Assembly: GCA_031267615.1 (NCBI GenBank)
Contig: JAIRYM010000091.1
Coordinates: forward strand, 1 to 47,614
Reading direction: 5' to 3'
DNA length: 47,614 nt
Source: Dysgonamonadaceae bacterium
Lineage (GTDB): Bacteria > Bacteroidota > Bacteroidia > Bacteroidales > Azobacteroidaceae
This document shows, piece after piece, positions 33,560-43,578 of the stretch. The translations under genes and the position numbers were made by a program. Within the stretch, counting starts at the first letter, position 1, and every line of letters begins with the position of its first letter. The notes beneath the pieces are model-generated. The model was not told the DNA's origin, did no database searches, and saw only the letters and a program-made list of their open reading frames with translations.

Positions 33560-34915
33560 ATGCAAACTCCAACTATTCCAAAGGGAACTCGCGACTTTTC
33601 TCCCGAAGAAATGGCGAAACGCAACTATATCTTTGACACTGTCCGCAACGTTTTTCGCATATACGGATTTCGTCAAATCGAAACTCCGGCGATGGAAAAT
33701 CTCTCTACTCTGATGGGAAAATACGGCGAAGAGGGCGACAAACTGCTGTTCAAGATCCTCAATTCCGGCGATTTTCTGTCGGAGGTTAATGTAGAGGCGT
33801 TGCGCGCAACACCACTGCAATTCGCATCTAAAATTTGCGAGAAAGGGTTGCGATACGACCTGACTGTGCCTTTCGCTCGCTATGTAGTGCAACATCGCAA
33901 TGAAATAAGTTTTCCGTTCCGAAGGTTTCAGATTCAACCCGTATGGCGAGCAGACCGTCCGCAAAAAGGGCGCTACCGCGAATTTTTTCAGTGCGACGCC
34001 GACATAGTCGGTTCTGATTCGTTGCTGAACGAACTGGAACTTCTTCAGATAATGGACGAAGTGTTCTGTAGATTTAAAATACGGGTGCAGATAAAAATCA
34101 ACAACCGAAAAATATTGAGCGGAATATCGGAAACTATCGGCGAGGCTGACAAAATTACCGACATCACGGTGGCGATAGATAAACTTGATAAAACAGGGCT
34201 TGAAGGCGTTAATGCAGAACTGAAACAGAAGGAAATATCCGATGAGGCAATAGCAAAATTGCAGTCGATTATTTTATTATCCGGCACAAATGAAGAAAAA
34301 CTTGCAACGCTTAAAAAGATTCTGAAAGACTCTGAAACCGGACTTCAAGGTATTGAAGAAATAGAAACCGTATTAGCAAAAACAGTAACGCTACCTCTTC
34401 GCAATGAACTGCAACTTGACCTCAATCTTGCTCGCGGACTCAATTATTATACAGGGGCGATTTTTGAGGTTAAGGCGCTTGACGTGCAAATCGGCAGTAT
34501 CACAGGCGGAGGGCGATACGACAACCTGACGGGCGTTTTCGGACTCGCCGGCGTGTCGGGAGTGGGAATTTCTTTCGGGGCTGACCGAATTTTCGACGTA
34601 TTGAACCAGCTTAATCTTTATCCCGAAAACCTGGTGCAACAAACGAAGATTTTGTTTGTCAATTTCGGTGAAAACGAAGAGGATTTCATTCTTCCTGTAT
34701 TGGCTAAACTGCGCTCATCGGGCGTTTCGGCAGAGATTTATCCCGAAACGGCAAAACTGAAGAAACAATTTTCCTACGCCGACGACAATAAGATCCCTTT
34801 TGTCGCTATCGTCGGCGAAAACGAAATGGCAGAGAAAAAGATCACCGTAAAGAATATGAGAAGCGGTGAACAAAAAATGCTTACTACCGACGATTTTTAT
34901 GATTTCTTTCAATAA
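33560..34915 (+). CDS. hisS: Histidyl-tRNA synthetase
   Basis: Class II synthetase charging tRNA-His. Motifs in order: [10 protein letters not shown] at the N-terminus, [12 protein letters not shown] (motif 2 start), [30 protein letters not shown] (motif 2 and loop), the histidine-specific [22 protein letters not shown], and motif 3 [13 protein letters not shown]. An anticodon-binding domain follows (about 360-451). At 451 aa the size is normal. Its last 17 bp overlap the start of the Ca2+ ATPase gene in another frame. Confidence 0.96.
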   Translation: MQTPTIPKGTRDFSPEEMAKRNYIFDTVRNVFRIYGFRQIETPAMENLSTLMGKYGEEGDKLLFKILNSGDFLSEVNVEALRATPLQFASKICEKGLRYDLTVPFARYVVQHRNEISFPFRRFQIQPVWRADRPQKGRYREFFQCDADIVGSDSLLNELELLQIMDEVFCRFKIRVQIKINNRKILSGISETIGEADKITDITVAIDKLDKTGLEGVNAELKQKEISDEAIAKLQSIILLSGTNEEKLATLKKILKDSETGLQGIEEIETVLAKTVTLPLRNELQLDLNLARGLNYYTGAIFEVKALDVQIGSITGGGRYDNLTGVFGLAGVSGVGISFGADRIFDVLNQLNLYPENLVQQTKILFVNFGENEEDFILPVLAKLRSSGVSAEIYPETAKLKKQFSYADDNKIPFVAIVGENEMAEKKITVKNMRSGEQKMLTTDDFYDFFQ

Positions 34916-37703
34916 TTCGGGATTAACCGAAGATCAAGTCATTGAGAGCCGGCGTCTGTACGGCGAAAATATTTTAACTCCTCCTGAAAAAAATCCCTGG
35001 TGGAAAGAATTTCTTGAGAAATTAACCGATCCGATAATCATTATACTCCTGGTAGCTCTGGCGCTGTCAACCGGTATTTCATTCTACGAATATTTCAACG
35101 GACTCGCGGGATTCAGCGTATTCTTCGAGCCGCTCGGAATATTAATCGCCATTCTGCTGGCGACCGTCGCAGGCTTTCTTTTTGAACAAAGCGCCAACAA
35201 AAAATTCGAAGTACTGAACAAAGTCAACGACGACTCTCTGGTTAAGGTTATCCGAAACGGAAATGTATGCCAGATAACTAGACACGAGGTGGTGGTGGGC
35301 GATATCGTAATCCTCGAAACGGGAGAAGAAGTTCCTGCAGACGGAGAACTTCTCAATGCCGTGTCGCTCCAAATCAACGAATCGACGCTGACTGGGGAAC
35401 AGGTCTGCAAAAAAACCGTTAATCCGTCCGATTTTGATAAAGACGCCACGTTTCCTTCCAATCACGTGATGCGCGACACGACTGTTATAGATGGACACGG
35501 TATGATGCGCGTCCTGAAAGTGGGCGACGAGTCGGAATATGGCAAAGTCTATGAAGGCGCACAGATCGACAACTCGGTGGAAACGCCGCTGAACAAACAA
35601 CTGAACGGTCTTGCAAAGTTTATTACCAAAGCAAGCTATGCTATCGCGGCGCTGATTGTGGCGGGAAGGATGATTTGGTTTTTTGCAGGTAAAGCCGACA
35701 GCATTGATTTTATTGAACTGGGCGGATTTGTCCTGAAAACGGCGATGATTGCCGTAACGGTCATTGTGGTCGCTGTTCCCGAAGGGTTGCCGATGGCGGT
35801 TACTCTCGCGCTCGCTCTTTCTATGAAGCGAATGTTGGAGACAAACAATCTTGTCCGCAAAATGCACGCCAGCGAAACTATGGGAGCCGCAACTGTGATT
35901 TGCACCGACAAAACAGGGACGCTGACTAAGAATCAGATGAAGGTGCACGAGATTCGCCTGAACTGCGATTTTAATAATGTTTACAGGATTAACGGTATTG
36001 ACAGTGTTTCGGGAGATAATAATATGGAGAATCCCGAAGTTTTTAACAGAATTGCCGTTACAGAACTTATCGCGGTAAATTCTACCGCCTTCCTCGACTT
36101 TTCCGATCCGGAAAAAGTCAAAGCGCTGGGCAATCCGACGGAAGGAGCTCTGCTGCTGTGGCTGCACGAGAACGGCATAAATTATCTTGAACTGCGCGAA
36201 AATGCCAAAATTATCGAACAACTCACTTTTTCTACCGAACGAAAGTATATGGCGACTGTTGTCGAGTCGCCGGTTTTGGGAAAGAGAGCGCTGTATATAA
36301 AAGGAGCGCCGGAAATTGTTATGGGTTTGTGCAACCGTCTGCAACCGTCGGGGGGAAGTGGAGAAACGACCGCGGACTGGAAAGAATCAGTCGAGCGGCA
36401 GCTGCTTTCGTATCAAAATAAAGCGATGAGGACTCTCGGTTTCGCCTGCGCGGTGATAGAGGAAGGCGTTGAATGTTTCAAAGACGGGAAAATCAATATC
36501 GAAGCCTTCAATCACAGTAACTGCATGTGCATCACATTTCTGGGAATTGCCGCTATTTCGGATCCGATACGCGACGAGGTGCCGGACGCTGTGAAATCAT
36601 GTATCGCGGCCGGAATTGACGTTAAAATAATTACCGGCGACACGCCTGCGACAGCAAAAGAAATCGGTCGCCAGACCGGTCTGTGGAAAGACGGCGAGCC
36701 TGAGAGCCATCATATCACCGGAACGGAATTTGCGGCAATGACCGACGTGGATTTGCTGAAACAGGTTTTGGATTTAAAGATAATCTCCCGCGCGCGCCCT
36801 GCCGATAAACGGCGTTTTGTATCGCTGCTGCAGCAGTGCGGTCAGGTCGTGGCGGTTACGGGCGACGGGACAAACGATGCGCCGGCGCTCAATCAGGCGC
36901 ATGTCGGTCTCTCGATGGGCGACGGAACGAGCGTAGCAAAGGAAGCGAGCGACATCACGATTCTGGACAACTCGTTCAGCAGCATTACACGCGCCGTGAT
37001 GTGGGGACGGTCGCTCTATCAGAACATTCAGCGGTTTATTCTGTTTCAGATGACGATCAACGTCTCTGCCTGTATCATCGTGATGACCGGCGCCTTTCTC
37101 GGAACGGAATCGCCGCTCACCGTTACGCAGATGCTGTGGGTTAATCTGATCATGGACACCTTTGCCGCCCTTGCGCTCGCCTCTTTGCCGCCAGGGGAAA
37201 GGGTGATGAACGACAGACCGCGCAAGACGGATGATTTCATTATCTCAAAATCAATGTGGACAAACATTTCGGGCACCGGCATCTTTTTCGTGATGCTGCT
37301 GTTTGGTCTGCTTCAATATTTCAAGCACGCCGAAATAACGGCTTTACAGGATTTCAGCATTGCCGGTTTCTTCAAAAACTACTTCAATTTCGGACAAGGC
37401 GACGGTCTGTCTGTTTACGAGATTTCTCTTTTCTTCACGGTTTTCGTGATGCTGCAATTCTGGAACATGTTTAATGCCAGGGCGTTTATGACCGGCAAAC
37501 CGTCGTATGCGAATATCGGCAAATCGACAGGATTTCTTGCTGTTGCGGCTTTAATCCTTGCCGGTCAGTATCTGATTGTAACTTTTGGCGGTGAAATGTT
37601 TAACGTAACGCCGCTGCGACCGGTTGACTGGGGATTAATCACCGGCATCTGCTCTACTGTATTCCTGGGGAGCGAAATCGTCAGAATCATTAAATACAAA
37701 TAA
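34899..37703 (+). CDS. Calcium-translocating P-type ATPase (PMCA/PacL-like)
   Basis: ATP-driven Ca2+ export from the cytosol. Start ATG at 34899 ([14 protein letters not shown]), 934 aa; the track ORF begins 11 codons upstream inside hisS. It shows the cation-ATPase N-terminal region, the actuator TLTGEQ, the TM4 ion site [13 protein letters not shown], the phosphorylation motif [12 protein letters not shown], a nucleotide domain with KGAPE, the hinge [14 protein letters not shown], and about ten helices including [17 protein letters not shown] (TM6). The PEGLP and NxxMD residues fit calcium specificity. The DNA is visibly more GC-rich than hisS, beginning almost exactly at the overlap. Confidence 0.93.
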   Translation: MISFNNSGLTEDQVIESRRLYGENILTPPEKNPWWKEFLEKLTDPIIIILLVALALSTGISFYEYFNGLAGFSVFFEPLGILIAILLATVAGFLFEQSANKKFEVLNKVNDDSLVKVIRNGNVCQITRHEVVVGDIVILETGEEVPADGELLNAVSLQINESTLTGEQVCKKTVNPSDFDKDATFPSNHVMRDTTVIDGHGMMRVLKVGDESEYGKVYEGAQIDNSVETPLNKQLNGLAKFITKASYAIAALIVAGRMIWFFAGKADSIDFIELGGFVLKTAMIAVTVIVVAVPEGLPMAVTLALALSMKRMLETNNLVRKMHASETMGAATVICTDKTGTLTKNQMKVHEIRLNCDFNNVYRINGIDSVSGDNNMENPEVFNRIAVTELIAVNSTAFLDFSDPEKVKALGNPTEGALLLWLHENGINYLELRENAKIIEQLTFSTERKYMATVVESPVLGKRALYIKGAPEIVMGLCNRLQPSGGSGETTADWKESVERQLLSYQNKAMRTLGFACAVIEEGVECFKDGKINIEAFNHSNCMCITFLGIAAISDPIRDEVPDAVKSCIAAGIDVKIITGDTPATAKEIGRQTGLWKDGEPESHHITGTEFAAMTDVDLLKQVLDLKIISRARPADKRRFVSLLQQCGQVVAVTGDGTNDAPALNQAHVGLSMGDGTSVAKEASDITILDNSFSSITRAVMWGRSLYQNIQRFILFQMTINVSACIIVMTGAFLGTESPLTVTQMLWVNLIMDTFAALALASLPPGERVMNDRPRKTDDFIISKSMWTNISGTGIFFVMLLFGLLQYFKHAEITALQDFSIAGFFKNYFNFGQGDGLSVYEISLFFTVFVMLQFWNMFNARAFMTGKPSYANIGKSTGFLAVAALILAGQYLIVTFGGEMFNVTPLRPVDWGLITGICSTVFLGSEIVRIIKYK

Positions 37704-37728
37704 CTTAATCTGGCGGGATTTTTTCCAA

Positions 37729-37875
37729 AATAGAGAAAGTTTATCTTCCAACGAAGAAAGTTTATCTTGAAACGAAGAAAGATATTCTTCAAACGAAGAA
37801 AGATTTTCTTAAAATGGAGAAAGATTTTCTTAAAACGAAGGAAGTTTATCTTAAAACGAAGGAAGATGATCCTCC
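37729..37875. repeat. Seven tandem 21-bp repeats with dyad symmetry
   Basis: Seven contiguous units of exactly 21 bp (37729, 37750, 37771, 37792, 37813, 37834, 37855). Consensus AACGAAGAAAGATTTTCTTAA; units differ at a few positions, and the first and last are the most degenerate. Most units contain an internal dyad (AAGAAA...TTTCTT in the best copy). It lies between the Ca2+ ATPase and the barrel gene, both on the plus strand. Both strands are open through part of it (heptads such as KRRKIFL or FLRFKIN) but only from TTG starts, so I do not call it coding. Role unknown. Confidence 0.9.
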
Positions 37876-37915
37876 TCCGTTGCGGGGTCGGGGGCAATAA
37901 TTTGTGCAGAAACTC

Positions 37916-37957
37916 GATGCTTTGCGTCTCTATAATGATGCTTTATGTCTCACTGTA
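37916..37957. repeat. Two diverged 21-bp direct repeats
   Basis: GATGCTTTGCGTCTCTATAAT is followed directly by GATGCTTTATGTCTCACTGTA. The period (21 bp) is the same as in the array 40 bp upstream but the sequence differs. The rest of 37876-38033 holds no recognised gene. Confidence 0.6.
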
Positions 37958-38033
37958 ACAGCGTTGCAGGATGGCTGATTTAAACCCTGATACAATTATC
38001 AAGTCTATCAAAACAGTAATCAAAATCTTTTTT

Positions 38034-40976
38034 ATGAAAATCTTCGCATACTGTTTCCTCCCTCTGTTATTCCATTTTCCGGCAAACGCACAGAACACAA
38101 CAAGGCTTACGGGCAAAATTATTGACGGTAATGACAGTTCGGCTGTCGTGTCGGCGAGTGTAGCGCTGCTCGCAAATGCGGACAGCGCTTACGTTGCTGG
38201 TAACAGCGCGGGTGAAGACGGAAGGTTTGTTCTGAAAAACATCAGTGGAGGAAGATATATCCTCAAAGTGTCGTCGATAGGCTATGTTACGGCTTTCAAA
38301 AACATTACGGTAAACGAAAACAGAACGGAAAACAGTATCGGTCGCATTGCGCTGGAGCAGGAGGAGACTGTGTTGGCGGAAGCGACCGTCATTGGAAAAA
38401 CTCCGGAGGTGACGATGAGGAACGATACGATTGAATACGACGCGCGTTCCGTGAAAACAACCGAAAACGCAGTGGTGGAAGATATTCTTAAAAAACTGCC
38501 GGGGGTAGAGGTGAGTGACAACGGGAAAATTACGGTAAACGGAAAGGAAGTGAAAAGATTTATGGTAGAAGGTAAGGAGTTTTTTTCGGACGACCCGCAG
38601 ATCGCTTCAAAAAACCTGCCGGCCGAAATTGTCGATAAACTGCAGGTGCTCGACAGAAAGTCGGACATGGCGCAGATGACCGGCTTCGACGACGGCGAAG
38701 AGGAAACGATTATCAACCTGACAATCCGCGAAGGTATGAAAAAGGGGACAATGGGAAACGTGCTGCTCGGCGGCGGGCAAGATCTGAACTCTGCCGGCGA
38801 CACGCGGTATCAGGCAGGCGCGTTCATCAACAACATGACCAACAACGACCGGTATACGCTTATCGTTCAGTCGAACAACAATAACAACACCGGAGCCGCA
38901 GACCTGGGAACAAGTCAGTTCAGGGGAATGAGAATGAGGCGGGGCGAGGATAACAGCGGCATTATGAAATCACTGAACCCGATGCTCAATTTCAGTAAGG
39001 AATTTTCCAAAACCTTCACCCTGACAGGCGATCTGAGATATAACGGACTCGACCGGAATGTAGACCGGATCTCCGAACAGGTGAGATATTCAAACATATC
39101 CAGAATGGAGAGAACTCATACGGTTACAAATTATCTGTCGGACAATTTTGCTTCCAACATTAAGATGGAATGGAAACCCGATTCGATGAATAACCTTACC
39201 CTGCGCCCTAATTTTTACTTCACAGACAGTCACAGCACGGAAGAAGAATGGGCTTCGCAGCTGAATTTTAATACAATGGACACCATTTCGGATTCCTACG
39301 GCAAGGCAGCAACCCGCGGCAGCGGATACAACTTCGGCGCCACGCTCGACTACTCTCACCGGTTCAATAAACCGGGTCGGGTTTTCAGCGTCAACGCCCG
39401 CTTCAGGCTCAATGACAGCTATTCTGTGGAAAATGACAACTCCGAAATCCAGCGATATACGGACGAAAACGCAAGTATATCCGGCGACGTCCGCTCTCAT
39501 TCCGTATTTCTCAACCAGCAGGCAGAAAACGATAACCGTTCAAATGAATACCGCACCACATTCGCCTGGGTGGAGCCTCTGGGGAACAATAATTTCCTGC
39601 AACTGCAATACCGTCTGTCAAACAGCGATTCCCGAAGCATCAACAGCACATACGATATTTATCCGCCCGACGCCGTAATTGCCGACAGCTTAAGCCGCAG
39701 CACGGTACGCAAGTCAACTGAACAGCGTTTCGGCATCGCTTTCAAATCATCAGGGGAAAAATATAATTATACCGCCGGATTAAACTTCGATCCCACGCGC
39801 TCCGAAAACAACACCTGGCAGCCGGGCAAAGCGTTGCTCAATTCGGCAAACAATCCATATTCAACACAGTTCGCAGAAGACTCACGGTTAAACAACATCA
39901 TCGGCGATTCGCTTTACAGCACAATTCGCCAGGACGTTCGCAACTTCTCGCCTGTCGCGAAGTTCAAATATACCTGGGACAAGCGTACAAATCTGAAACT
40001 GGACTATGACGGAGAGACTAACCAGCCTTCGGCGCTGCAACTTCGCGATTATATCGACAAAAGCCGCCCGTATGAATGGACGGCGGGCAATCCTGATCTG
40101 AAACCGGGTTATTCCAGCCAGCTTCGGGCGGCTTTCCAAAAGTTCGTGCCGGAATCTCAACTGTCGTACAACATCGGCACGTCCGGTAATTTTTCATTCA
40201 GCGACATTGCATCCGTAACCAGAATGCAGGGCGACTCCGTGCGCATCAGTTCATATAAAAACATCTCCGGTAACTGGGACATCAATACGTTCGGCACGGT
40301 AAGCCTGCCTCTGAAAAACAGGAAATTCAGCGTCAGAAGCATGATCGGACCGCGATATGTAAATCTTAATACATACGTTGACGACAAAAAAAATACGCAG
40401 CACAGTTTCTCGTTTATGAACAGCAACGGCGTCAACTACCGTTCCGACCTGTTCGACGCCGGCTTGAACATTACAGTCAATTTCAACAATATCAAACACA
40501 CAATTCAGCCGGAAAACAACAAAAATACAGTCAGTTACGGCCTCGGCGGCACAAACGTATGGTATCTGCCCGCAAAAACGACTCTCGAAAGCGAAATAAC
40601 CTTCACAAAACGCAATGGCTACGATAATTATAACATATCGGAAACAATGTGGAACGCAGCCGCAACCAAACATCTGTTCAGCAAAAAGGCAGGAACAGGA
40701 CTTTTGAAACTTCAAATCTATGACATACTGAAAAACCGCAAAAACATTATGTCGGCAGCAACCATCGACGGCTATCAAATCACGAGTTCCAACGTCATAC
40801 CGAGTTATTTTATGTGCAGTTTCATCTATAAATTCACATCTTTCCCGAAATCGAGCAGCGCGACAGAAGAAGATATGCAAAACAGCGAACGCCGGCAGTG
40901 GGACGGACCTCCTCCGGCTGACGGAAGAAGAAGATCAGGCGACAGAGGCTTCGGCGGCGGACGCCCGCCGTTTTGA
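38034..40976 (+). CDS. Outer membrane beta-barrel receptor, TonB-dependent-receptor-like, with N-terminal regulatory-like domain
   Basis: A 980-aa outer-membrane protein; ATG at 38034 gives a clean signal peptide (MKIFAYCFLPLLFHFPANAQN), preferred over the 21-residue longer track start. A carboxypeptidase-regulatory-like domain (LTGKIIDGNDSSAVVSASV, about 25-110) and a plug-like domain (IEYDARSVKTTENAVVEDILKKLPGVEV, about 135-240) come before a large barrel. The layout matches the Bacteroidota 'outer membrane beta-barrel' family rather than SusC, and no SusD follows. The C-terminus ends in an Arg/Gly/Pro-rich tail (GDRGFGGGRPPF), unusual after a barrel. The ligand is unknown. GC-rich like the ATPase gene. 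Confidence 0.85.
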   Translation: MKIFAYCFLPLLFHFPANAQNTTRLTGKIIDGNDSSAVVSASVALLANADSAYVAGNSAGEDGRFVLKNISGGRYILKVSSIGYVTAFKNITVNENRTENSIGRIALEQEETVLAEATVIGKTPEVTMRNDTIEYDARSVKTTENAVVEDILKKLPGVEVSDNGKITVNGKEVKRFMVEGKEFFSDDPQIASKNLPAEIVDKLQVLDRKSDMAQMTGFDDGEEETIINLTIREGMKKGTMGNVLLGGGQDLNSAGDTRYQAGAFINNMTNNDRYTLIVQSNNNNNTGAADLGTSQFRGMRMRRGEDNSGIMKSLNPMLNFSKEFSKTFTLTGDLRYNGLDRNVDRISEQVRYSNISRMERTHTVTNYLSDNFASNIKMEWKPDSMNNLTLRPNFYFTDSHSTEEEWASQLNFNTMDTISDSYGKAATRGSGYNFGATLDYSHRFNKPGRVFSVNARFRLNDSYSVENDNSEIQRYTDENASISGDVRSHSVFLNQQAENDNRSNEYRTTFAWVEPLGNNNFLQLQYRLSNSDSRSINSTYDIYPPDAVIADSLSRSTVRKSTEQRFGIAFKSSGEKYNYTAGLNFDPTRSENNTWQPGKALLNSANNPYSTQFAEDSRLNNIIGDSLYSTIRQDVRNFSPVAKFKYTWDKRTNLKLDYDGETNQPSALQLRDYIDKSRPYEWTAGNPDLKPGYSSQLRAAFQKFVPESQLSYNIGTSGNFSFSDIASVTRMQGDSVRISSYKNISGNWDINTFGTVSLPLKNRKFSVRSMIGPRYVNLNTYVDDKKNTQHSFSFMNSNGVNYRSDLFDAGLNITVNFNNIKHTIQPENNKNTVSYGLGGTNVWYLPAKTTLESEITFTKRNGYDNYNISETMWNAAATKHLFSKKAGTGLLKLQIYDILKNRKNIMSAATIDGYQITSSNVIPSYFMCSFIYKFTSFPKSSSATEEDMQNSERRQWDGPPPADGRRRSGDRGFGGGRPPF

Positions 40977-41051
40977 AATCTCCGGTATTCCTTTCACAGC
41001 ACATAAATTATAGAAAAAAGTTTTACTTTTACACACCATTTAATGTCTTGT

Positions 41052-41693
41052 ATGAAAATCAAAGTATGCGGAATGAAAGATCCCGAAAATATCAGGCAAC
41101 TCGTCGAACTGCCCATAGATATGCTTGGCCTGATTTTTTATGAAAAATCCCCGCGATTCGCAGGCGGACTCGATCCTGCGGCTCTGAAAACCGTTCCGTC
41201 CAATATTCAGAAGGCAGGCATATTTGTCAATGCCGGGAATGACTTCATATTAGACATCGCAACCAGGTATAATCTGAATATGCTGCAACTTCACGGGCAG
41301 GAATCATCCAAAACCTGCAACGAACTCCGCAAAGAAGGATTTAAGATCATCAAAGCGTTTCCCGTCAGCGACAAAAATGATCTGTTGAAATGCGAAGAAT
41401 ATGATAACTCGTGCGACTATTTCCTGTTCGACACTAAAACTTCTGTCTATGGCGGTTCAGGACAAAAATTCGACTGGACAGTCCTTTCCTCCTTCAGGAG
41501 CAAAACACCTTTTCTGTTGAGCGGAGGAATAGATTCCGAAGATTTCCAATCCTCAAGCCTTCAAATCCTCAAATCTTCAAATCCATATCTTTTTGCACTT
41601 GATTTGAACAGTCGATTCGAAATTGCGCCCGGCATAAAAGATATTGAAAAACTCAAAATAACGATACAGCGATGGAAGATAAAGAAACAGTAA
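41052..41693 (+). CDS. trpF: Phosphoribosylanthranilate isomerase
   Basis: Isomerises N-(5'-phosphoribosyl)anthranilate in tryptophan synthesis. TIM barrel with the N-terminal IKVCGMKDPENI (catalytic Cys), LGLIFYEKSPRF, LQLHGQE, FLFDTK (catalytic Asp) with GGSGQKFDW, LSGGID and ALDLNSRFE phosphate-binding ends. The ATG at 41052 (MKIKVCGM) is preferred; another lies three codons upstream (41043). The stretch encoding SSSLQILKSSNPY contains a short internal TCAAATC repeat. It is separate from trpB in this genome and overlaps tsaC by 22 bp. Confidence 0.93.
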   Translation: MKIKVCGMKDPENIRQLVELPIDMLGLIFYEKSPRFAGGLDPAALKTVPSNIQKAGIFVNAGNDFILDIATRYNLNMLQLHGQESSKTCNELRKEGFKIIKAFPVSDKNDLLKCEEYDNSCDYFLFDTKTSVYGGSGQKFDWTVLSSFRSKTPFLLSGGIDSEDFQSSSLQILKSSNPYLFALDLNSRFEIAPGIKDIEKLKITIQRWKIKKQ

Positions 41694-42253
41694 TGCAGGA
41701 AGAAATAAAAAAAACTGTTGAAACATTACTTCAGGGCGGTATTATCCTTTACCCCACCGACACAGTCTGGGGCATTGGCTGTGATGCAACTAATGCCGGC
41801 GCTGTTGCCCGAATATATGAAATCAAGCGACGGTGCGACACCAAATCAATGCTTGTGCTGCTTGATTCTGTAGAAAAACTCATTTATTACACCGACTGTC
41901 CCGACATTGCACGTCAGTTAGTCGAACAGTCAGTTGATCCGCTGACAATAATATATCCTGACGCTCGCAATCTTGCGAAAAACCTTATTGCAGAAGACGG
42001 CAGCATCGGGATTCGCATTCCCCGCGAAACCTTTTCACAGACACTTTGCCGTCAGTTTGGGAAACCGATTGTTTCTACTTCTGCAAATTTTAGCGGAGAG
42101 CCGTCGCCTGATAATTTTTACGAAATAAATCCCGATATTATCAGTTTAATGGATTATACTGTTTATTACCGAAGAAATGAAAGCGAGAAACATAAACCAT
42201 CAGCAATCATTGCCATCAACAAAGACGAAACAATAAGAATTATCAGAAAATAA
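41672..42253 (+). CDS. L-threonylcarbamoyladenylate synthase (TsaC/Sua5/YrdC family)
   Basis: Makes threonylcarbamoyl-AMP from threonine, bicarbonate and ATP for the t6A37 modification of ANN-decoding tRNAs. The 193-aa single domain shows ILYPTDTVWGIGCDA, IKRRCDTKSMLVLL (K/R nucleotide-binding segment), DPLTIIYP, IGIRIPRE and PIVSTSANFSGEPSP, all conserved in YrdC proteins. It lacks the C-terminal Sua5 domain. It overlaps trpF by 22 bp (possible second start at codon 8) and converges on the PfkB gene 10 bp away. Confidence 0.93.
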   Translation: MEDKETVMQEEIKKTVETLLQGGIILYPTDTVWGIGCDATNAGAVARIYEIKRRCDTKSMLVLLDSVEKLIYYTDCPDIARQLVEQSVDPLTIIYPDARNLAKNLIAEDGSIGIRIPRETFSQTLCRQFGKPIVSTSANFSGEPSPDNFYEINPDIISLMDYTVYYRRNESEKHKPSAIIAINKDETIRIIRK

Positions 42254-42263
42254 AAAATCAGCG

Positions 42264-43250
42264 TCAGCAATCAAGAATTTCCTGCGCCTTTGTCCTTATC
42301 TCTTTCCAAACGCTTTCTTGCAGTTTTGTCCCTACAACCTGTATTATATAATATGAGAGCATGCTGCCGATTTCAGCGCATTTCTGAAGACTCGCCCCAT
42401 GCGCTAACCCGTAGAAAAATCCTGCGGCATAGTAATCACCTGCTGCTGTAGTATCAACGGGATTGATTTTTCTATACACAGGGACGTGGATCAGTTCGTG
42501 TTCCCGTTTTACATATGAGCCTTTGTCGCCTTCTTTCACAACGACTATCTTTACTTTATGAGATATGTCGTGCATCGCTTCCGCAGCCGGTTTGCCCGTC
42601 AGCGCCGACGCTTCTTCTTCATTGGCAAGCACTATATCAACATAATTATCGATCAGGTTCCACAAAAACTCTCTGTCAGCCGCAACAACATTGAAACTTG
42701 CAAGGTCGAGCATTATATTCAGATTTAGCGATTTGGCAATTTGCATCGCCGATTCGATAAGTTCGTGATTTTGCACAAGATACCCTTCGACATAAAGATG
42801 TGTATATGGTTCAAAATAACATTTTTGCAGGTCTGATTTCTGCATATTCGCCGCTGCTCCGAGGTATGTGCAGAAAGTACGCTCTCCGTCGGGTGTAATC
42901 ATTGCGATAGCCGTTCCCGAAGGGTTATTTTCATAAATTACGTGCATTTTAACATCCGATTCTGTCAGTTCGCGACGATAAAACTCACCGTAAGCATCGT
43001 TTCCCACTTTTCCAATGAATGAAGAAGGCTCTCCTAAATGTTTTAGAGCGAGCATTGTATTACTGATTGAGCCACCTGTTGTTATTTGAAGATTGAGATT
43101 TTCAATTTTTCCCAGAACTGCATTTCTCATCGCAGCATCAACGAGATTCATACTGCCTTTTGCTATTCCTAGTTCATTCAAAAGGTTATTGTCAGGAAGT
43201 TTAGCCAAAATATCGACCAGCGCATTCCCTATTCCAACTATCTTTATCAT
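42264..43250 (-). CDS. PfkB-family carbohydrate/nucleoside kinase (adenosine-kinase-like)
   Basis: A 328-aa ribokinase-fold kinase; ATG at 43250 (MIKIVGIGNALVDIL) preferred over the track's 25-residue extension, which runs through the promoter. Features: N-terminal GNALVD, the substrate-binding TGGSISNTMLALKHLG, GKVGNDAYG, and C-terminal PfkB signature 2 in the form DTTAAGDYYAAGF. The usual DTTGAGD has Ala replacing the first Gly of GAGD, although the catalytic Asp is kept. The adenosine-kinase subgroup is suggested by the overall layout; the substrate is not certain. It is transcribed divergently from the tRNA-Asn pair. Confidence 0.85.
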   Translation of the reverse strand: MIKIVGIGNALVDILAKLPDNNLLNELGIAKGSMNLVDAAMRNAVLGKIENLNLQITTGGSISNTMLALKHLGEPSSFIGKVGNDAYGEFYRRELTESDVKMHVIYENNPSGTAIAMITPDGERTFCTYLGAAANMQKSDLQKCYFEPYTHLYVEGYLVQNHELIESAMQIAKSLNLNIMLDLASFNVVAADREFLWNLIDNYVDIVLANEEEASALTGKPAAEAMHDISHKVKIVVVKEGDKGSYVKREHELIHVPVYRKINPVDTTAAGDYYAAGFFYGLAHGASLQKCAEIGSMLSYYIIQVVGTKLQESVWKEIRTKAQEILDC

Positions 43251-43270
43251 AATTTTTTTTATATTTTTCG

Positions 43271-43278
43271 CAAAGGTA
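43271..43278 (-). promoter_or_regulatory. Probable PfkB-kinase promoter (-7 box)
   Basis: The minus strand reads TACCTTTG about 20 bp before the kinase ATG. It faces away from an identical plus-strand box at 43302-43309. Confidence 0.5.
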
Positions 43279-43309
43279 TTGTTTTTTAAGAAAAAAAGCG
43301 CTACCTTTG
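43278..43309 (+). promoter_or_regulatory. Promoter of the tRNA-Asn pair
   Basis: Plus strand: ATTG (43278-43281, one mismatch to TTTG), a 20-bp spacer, TACCTTTG (43302-43309), about 30 bp before the first tRNA. Confidence 0.55.
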
Positions 43310-43338
43310 CACCACTTTTCACCAAAAAAGGACTAAAA

Positions 43339-43412
43339 TCTTCCTTAGCTCAGTTGGTTAGAGCATCTGACTGTTAATCAGAGGGTCCTTGGTTCAAGTC
43401 CAAGAGGGAGAG
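43339..43412 (+). tRNA. tRNA-Asn (GTT), copy 1
   Basis: Complete cloverleaf: acceptor TCTTCCT/AGGGAGA, D stem GCTC/GAGC, anticodon stem TCTGA/TCAGA with loop CTGTTAA (anticodon GTT), T stem CTTGG/CCAAG, discriminator G as expected for tRNA-Asn. CCA is not encoded. Confidence 0.95.
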
Positions 43413-43459
43413 CGCACATTCAAAAGAGTTAATTAAAAGAATCAGTAGTGTATAATAAT

Positions 43460-43533
43460 TCTTCCTTAGCTCAGTCGGTTAGAGCATCTGACTGTTAATC
43501 AGAGGGTCCTTGGTTCAAGTCCAAGAGGGAGAG
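43460..43533 (+). tRNA. tRNA-Asn (GTT), copy 2
   Basis: Identical to copy 1 except for one D-loop base (AGTCGG for AGTTGG). The 47-nt spacer is unrelated AT-rich sequence. It is probably a tandem duplication co-transcribed with copy 1. Confidence 0.95.
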
Positions 43534-43543
43534 CGAGACAGAC

Positions 43544-43575
43544 AAAGAGTTACGAGTAATCGCAGCTCTTTTTTG
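43544..43575 (+). terminator. Terminator after the tRNA-Asn pair
   Basis: AAAGAG ... CTCTTT around an inner TTAC/GTAA helix, followed by a run of six T and TGTTT. It lies about 10 nt after the second tRNA. Confidence 0.6.
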
Positions 43576-43578
43576 TTT

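Noticed and set aside
35142-36344. Minus-strand 400-aa ORF inside the Ca2+ ATPase gene
   Set aside because: His/Arg/Phe-rich shadow opposite intact ATPase motifs.
37729-37875. CRISPR array
   Set aside because: Units are directly tandem with no unique spacers, 21 bp is too short for a repeat-spacer unit, and no cas genes are present.
37565-37897. Minus-strand 110-aa ORF with FLRFKIN heptads, and the plus-strand 63-aa KRRKIFL heptad ORF at 37767
   Set aside because: Both only read through the 21-bp repeat array from TTG starts, one antisense to the ATPase end. The base changes between units do not look codon-constrained. An expressed cationic repeat peptide is not excluded.
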